Source of the DNA: Halonotius sp046719765
GTDB taxonomy: Archaea; Halobacteriota; Halobacteria; Halobacteriales; Haloferacaceae
NCBI RefSeq assembly: GCF_046719765.1
Contig: NZ_JABEBY010000002.1
Span: 1 to 64,000, forward strand
Reading direction: 5' to 3'
Length of the DNA stretch: 64,000 nucleotides
Below the pieces are notes generated by a model. That model had not been told where the DNA came from, searched no databases, and worked only from the letters and a program-made list of their open reading frames with translations. Below are positions 61,839 through 64,000 of this stretch, piece after piece (position 1 is the stretch's first letter; each line of letters begins with the position of its first letter). The translations under genes were made by a program, and so were the position numbers.

Positions 61839-62378
61839 CTATCCGTCGTCGCCGAACCGATCGGCGAGATCGCTGAACTCATCGATGACGAGGATCTCGA
61901 TCGGGCTCGGCGCGCCGTCACCCCCGAGGGCGACGATGATGTGTTGTTCCTCGGTGTTGTCGACGGTGACCGTCGCCTCCCGGCTGCTGGTCTCGTTGAT
62001 CGCGCTGTCGAGTTCGACCGTCACGGTGTACTCTCCGGCGTCGGTGAACACATCGCCGTACGCTGGCGTTGAGCTCGGCCCATCCGTGTCTTCCTCGTCG
62101 TCGCTGTCGCTTGGCGCGACCGTGAACGATTCCTCAAGCTGGGTGTCGCCGTTCGGATCGACGACCGTGACGGTACCGCTCCGTTCCTGATCGGTGCCGT
62201 TGAGCACGTTGACATCCTCAAGGATCGCCCCGGCGATGGCGTTCATGATGTCCATACAGCCGGCCAGGCCGGCGAGAGCCGTCGCGCCACCAGCGGCCAG
62301 TAGCCGCCGGCGGGTCGTCTTCGTGGCTGTGTGGTCGGCGGGCGAGGCGTCACCGCATGCGGGATGGTTCGGATCCAT
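61839..62378 (-). CDS. Tat-exported lipoprotein, hypothetical
   Basis: 179 residues. The N-terminus has a Tat motif 'TRRRLLAAGGATALAGLAGC' ending in a lipobox cysteine, so it is exported folded and lipid-anchored. The mature domain is acidic and beta-rich ('SGTVTVVDPNGDTQLEESF', 'AGEYTVTVELDSAINETSSR'), like a small Ig-type surface domain. Function unknown. Confidence 0.8.
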   Translation of the reverse strand: MDPNHPACGDASPADHTATKTTRRRLLAAGGATALAGLAGCMDIMNAIAGAILEDVNVLNGTDQERSGTVTVVDPNGDTQLEESFTVAPSDSDDEEDTDGPSSTPAYGDVFTDAGEYTVTVELDSAINETSSREATVTVDNTEEQHIIVALGGDGAPSPIEILVIDEFSDLADRFGDDG

Positions 62379-62448
62379 TGCTAGCGACGTGCCACTCCCA
62401 CCTGAAAAACCGGGAGGGGGTGTTTCTCGGCGTGAAACACCGGTGGTT

Positions 62449-62751
62449 CTACCCCCGGTACAGCGAGTAGATGATGAGGCTGAGCCCGCCGATCTCGACC
62501 AGTCGGCTGGCCAGTGGCAGGACGTACGACATCAGGAGGTCATCGCCCGGCACGACCAGCGTAAACACCAGCGAGAGGGCAAACGGCGCGACGATGATCA
62601 GCCCGAGGCCGGCGGCCAGATACAGCATCCGTTGGCTATCGTTGCGCCGGTACCCCCGGTAGGCCTGAAAGACGATCAGCAGGCCAAGCGCGGCGGCGAT
62701 CAGCGTCGCTGTCAACACCAGAAGATAGAGGAGGGATTCGGCGGCGACCAT
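62449..62751 (-). CDS. DUF7521-like membrane protein
   Basis: 100 residues with three hydrophobic segments; a basic loop 'FQAYRGYRRNDSQRMLYL' sits after the first. Its start overlaps the stop of the HTH gene upstream. In haloarchaea this family, which I believe is DUF7521, commonly pairs with an ArsR-type regulator. Function unknown. Confidence 0.65.
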   Translation of the reverse strand: MVAAESLLYLLVLTATLIAAALGLLIVFQAYRGYRRNDSQRMLYLAAGLGLIIVAPFALSLVFTLVVPGDDLLMSYVLPLASRLVEIGGLSLIIYSLYRG

Positions 62752-63095
62752 CAGATCCCCTCCCAGAGTTCGGTGAAGCGGTCGGCAGCGTCGGTCGGTT
62801 CCCGCGATACATCGGCCGTGAGCTCGCCGTCGGTGAGGTCGATGGCGACCGATTCCAGCGTCGCCTCGTAGCTGCTGTAGTGGTGGCCATCCTCGTCGAG
62901 TTCGGTGTGTTCGGCCAGCAGGTCGTGGTCGGTGAGGCGGTTGATCCGTCTGTACACCGTCGGCAGCGACGCGTCACAGGCCTCGGCTAGTTGGTTCGCT
63001 GACATTGGTTCCGTGCTCGTGGCGATGAGGATCGCTCTGGCGTACTCGTCATCGAGGAGCGACAACACCTCCTCGACCGGGAGCTCCTCACTCAC
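62751..63095 (-). CDS. ArsR-like winged-helix regulator
   Basis: 114 residues. The HTH is 'EEVLSLLDDEYARAILIATS' then 'SANQLAEACDASLPTVYRRI' and 'NRLTDHDLLAEHTELDEDGH' (wing). It overlaps the membrane-protein gene downstream by one base (TGATG style). It is similar in layout to the regulator at 40903 ('VEEILSLLADDYVRSILDAL'), suggesting paralogues. It probably regulates the membrane partner. Confidence 0.85.
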   Translation of the reverse strand: MSEELPVEEVLSLLDDEYARAILIATSTEPMSANQLAEACDASLPTVYRRINRLTDHDLLAEHTELDEDGHHYSSYEATLESVAIDLTDGELTADVSREPTDAADRFTELWEGI

Positions 63096-63242
63096 ACCCC
63101 GACCACGCCCGGCTGGCCACGTATAGGCTACCGGTCGTTTTCAGGGTCGGAAACTCGGTGAGCGATCACAGCCACAGTAGCGGTAAAACACGGAGCGTCC
63201 GGTAGGTACCGCGGTCGCCGACAGCCGACAGGTGGGTTCGAT

Positions 63243-63455
63243 TCATTGTGACGACGGCCCCACGCGGCGGGCGAGTTCGTAAGCGAGCGTGGCGGGCAGG
63301 GTGATGGTGAGCCCGACGACGACGACCTCATCGACGGTCAGCCCCGCGTCGGTGAGCGCGCTGTAGAACACGAGGCCGCCGGTGGCGAGGACGGCAACGA
63401 TGGTGGCGACGTATTCGGGCATCGTCCACGCTGGCGTTGGAGGATCGGCGGACAT
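63243..63455 (-). CDS. Small two-segment membrane protein
   Basis: 70 residues with two hydrophobic segments ('YVATIVAVLATGGLVFYSAL' and 'VVVVGLTITLPATLAYEL'). ATG 63455 fits; the in-frame extension to 63554 is low in conserved character. Function unknown. Confidence 0.55.
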   Translation of the reverse strand: MSADPPTPAWTMPEYVATIVAVLATGGLVFYSALTDAGLTVDEVVVVGLTITLPATLAYELARRVGPSSQ

Positions 63456-63584
63456 ACGACACCGGTAGGGAGCTGTACTCCCCTCAATGTGTCCATTGGT
63501 TCCGTTGGAATACGTTCTATCGACAGTTTCTGAGCGTGAAAATCGGAGCGACACCTAAACCGATAGCGAATCGAGGCGGAAGCA

Positions 63585-64000
63585 ATGCCCCTCCACGTTC
63601 GATCTGTTGTCGGCGACGGGCTCCGCGTGGCTGTCTCACGGAACGGAGCCGTCTTTGCGGCGGTCTTTCTCGCCGTCGAAACGCTGAGTCTGCTGTTGGT
63701 GCTTGTCGCGGGGACGACCTACGTGCCCGTCGATCTCGGCGCGGGCATCGATCCGACCGGCGGGATCGCCGCCGGCAGCCAGCTCTCGGAGCTCACCGGT
63801 GCTGCCGCCATGCTGCTTGTCGGCGCGTTCAGCGCGGTCGTCACCGTCCCGGTTTCGATCATTGCCATCCGGACGTTTGTCGCCGGTGCGACCGACGCCA
63901 TCCCCGAGGCCGCGCTGTTCAACGATCTCGGGTGGGCGACCGCCCGCGGCCTCGTCGCCACCCTCTGTTATACCGGCCTCCTGTTCCTGCTGCCGGTTGC
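63585..64000 (+). CDS. Multi-pass membrane protein, truncated by window end
   Basis: The frame is open from ATG 63585 to the window edge (138 full codons). It has at least three hydrophobic segments: 'GAVFAAVFLAVETLSLLLVL', 'AAMLLVGAFSAVVTVPVSII' and 'TLCYTGLLFLLPV'. It looks like a haloarchaeal membrane protein of unknown function, similar in layout to DUF7847/DUF4013-type proteins. Confidence 0.6.
   Translation, partial: MPLHVRSVVGDGLRVAVSRNGAVFAAVFLAVETLSLLLVLVAGTTYVPVDLGAGIDPTGGIAAGSQLSELTGAAAMLLVGAFSAVVTVPVSIIAIRTFVAGATDAIPEAALFNDLGWATARGLVATLCYTGLLFLLPV

Overview
The window comes from a haloarchaeon. Its proteins are strongly acidic, most genes are GC-rich with CG-ending codons, and promoters are TATA boxes 23-30 nt upstream of start codons with little or no leader. 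Marker genes are archaeal or haloarchaeal: AglB oligosaccharyltransferase, SUI1/eIF1, class I LysRS, archaeal-type PyrH, a PGF-CTERM surface protein and DUF368. I cannot fix the genus; Haloferacales/Halorubraceae is only a guess. No rRNA, tRNA or CRISPR array was recognised.

Layout. (1) 1-9000 is an AT-richer island, rich in ATA/AGA/AGG codons and probably imported. It holds an FkbM methyltransferase, a GT4 glycosyltransferase, two alkaline-phosphatase-superfamily enzymes, a Wzx-type flippase and a dump of broken transposases. (2) 9072-23570 is a GC-richer surface-glycan locus. It contains ATP sulfurylase and APS kinase (PAPS supply), a PHP phosphoesterase, a sulfatase-like enzyme, a compact epimerase/FemAB-like/DegT operon, a small membrane protein plus sulfotransferase, GT4 and GT2 glycosyltransferases, a second DegT aminotransferase and an SQD1-type UDP-sulfoquinovose synthase. 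(3) 23683-27643 holds aglB followed at once by a DUF368 membrane protein. (4) 27746-32577 is carB, flanked by a VapBC-like pair upstream and a MazEF-like pair downstream. (5) 32733-64000 is mostly ordinary chromosome: ABC exporter, NAD kinase, HerA-like ATPase, a cysteine hydrolase and MBL hydrolase, a TnpB element, small membrane and regulatory proteins, MobA-like transferase, AAA ATPase with PhnP-like hydrolase, SDR, NUDIX, USP, CoA-disulfide-reductase-like flavoprotein, rhodanese, a surface metalloprotease, SUI1, mutS-mutL, pyrH-lysS and several membrane proteins.

Three nearly identical 697-bp IS6-family elements (1391-2087, 13130-13826, 20685-21381) sit inside the glycan region. Each has its own perfect 8-bp target duplication (CTCATAAT, CGCTAAGA, GTACGCTT), so they are independent insertions whose flanks have not been rearranged between copies.

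How the genes may work together (inference): Sat and CysC would make PAPS, the sulfotransferase would use it on a glycan or lipid, and the PHP protein, which resembles bacterial 3',5'-nucleotide bisphosphate phosphatases, would be suited to clearing the by-product PAP. The SQD1-like enzyme would add a C-S sulfonate sugar. Flippase and AglB would export and transfer the glycan, and DUF368, a family shown in bacteria to translocate undecaprenyl phosphate, could recycle the dolichyl-phosphate carrier. Three phosphatase-superfamily enzymes and the APS kinase share a C-terminal L-x-D-L-G-Y tail, which may mark members of one assembly. This sulfated-glycan module is the best candidate for an undescribed system here.
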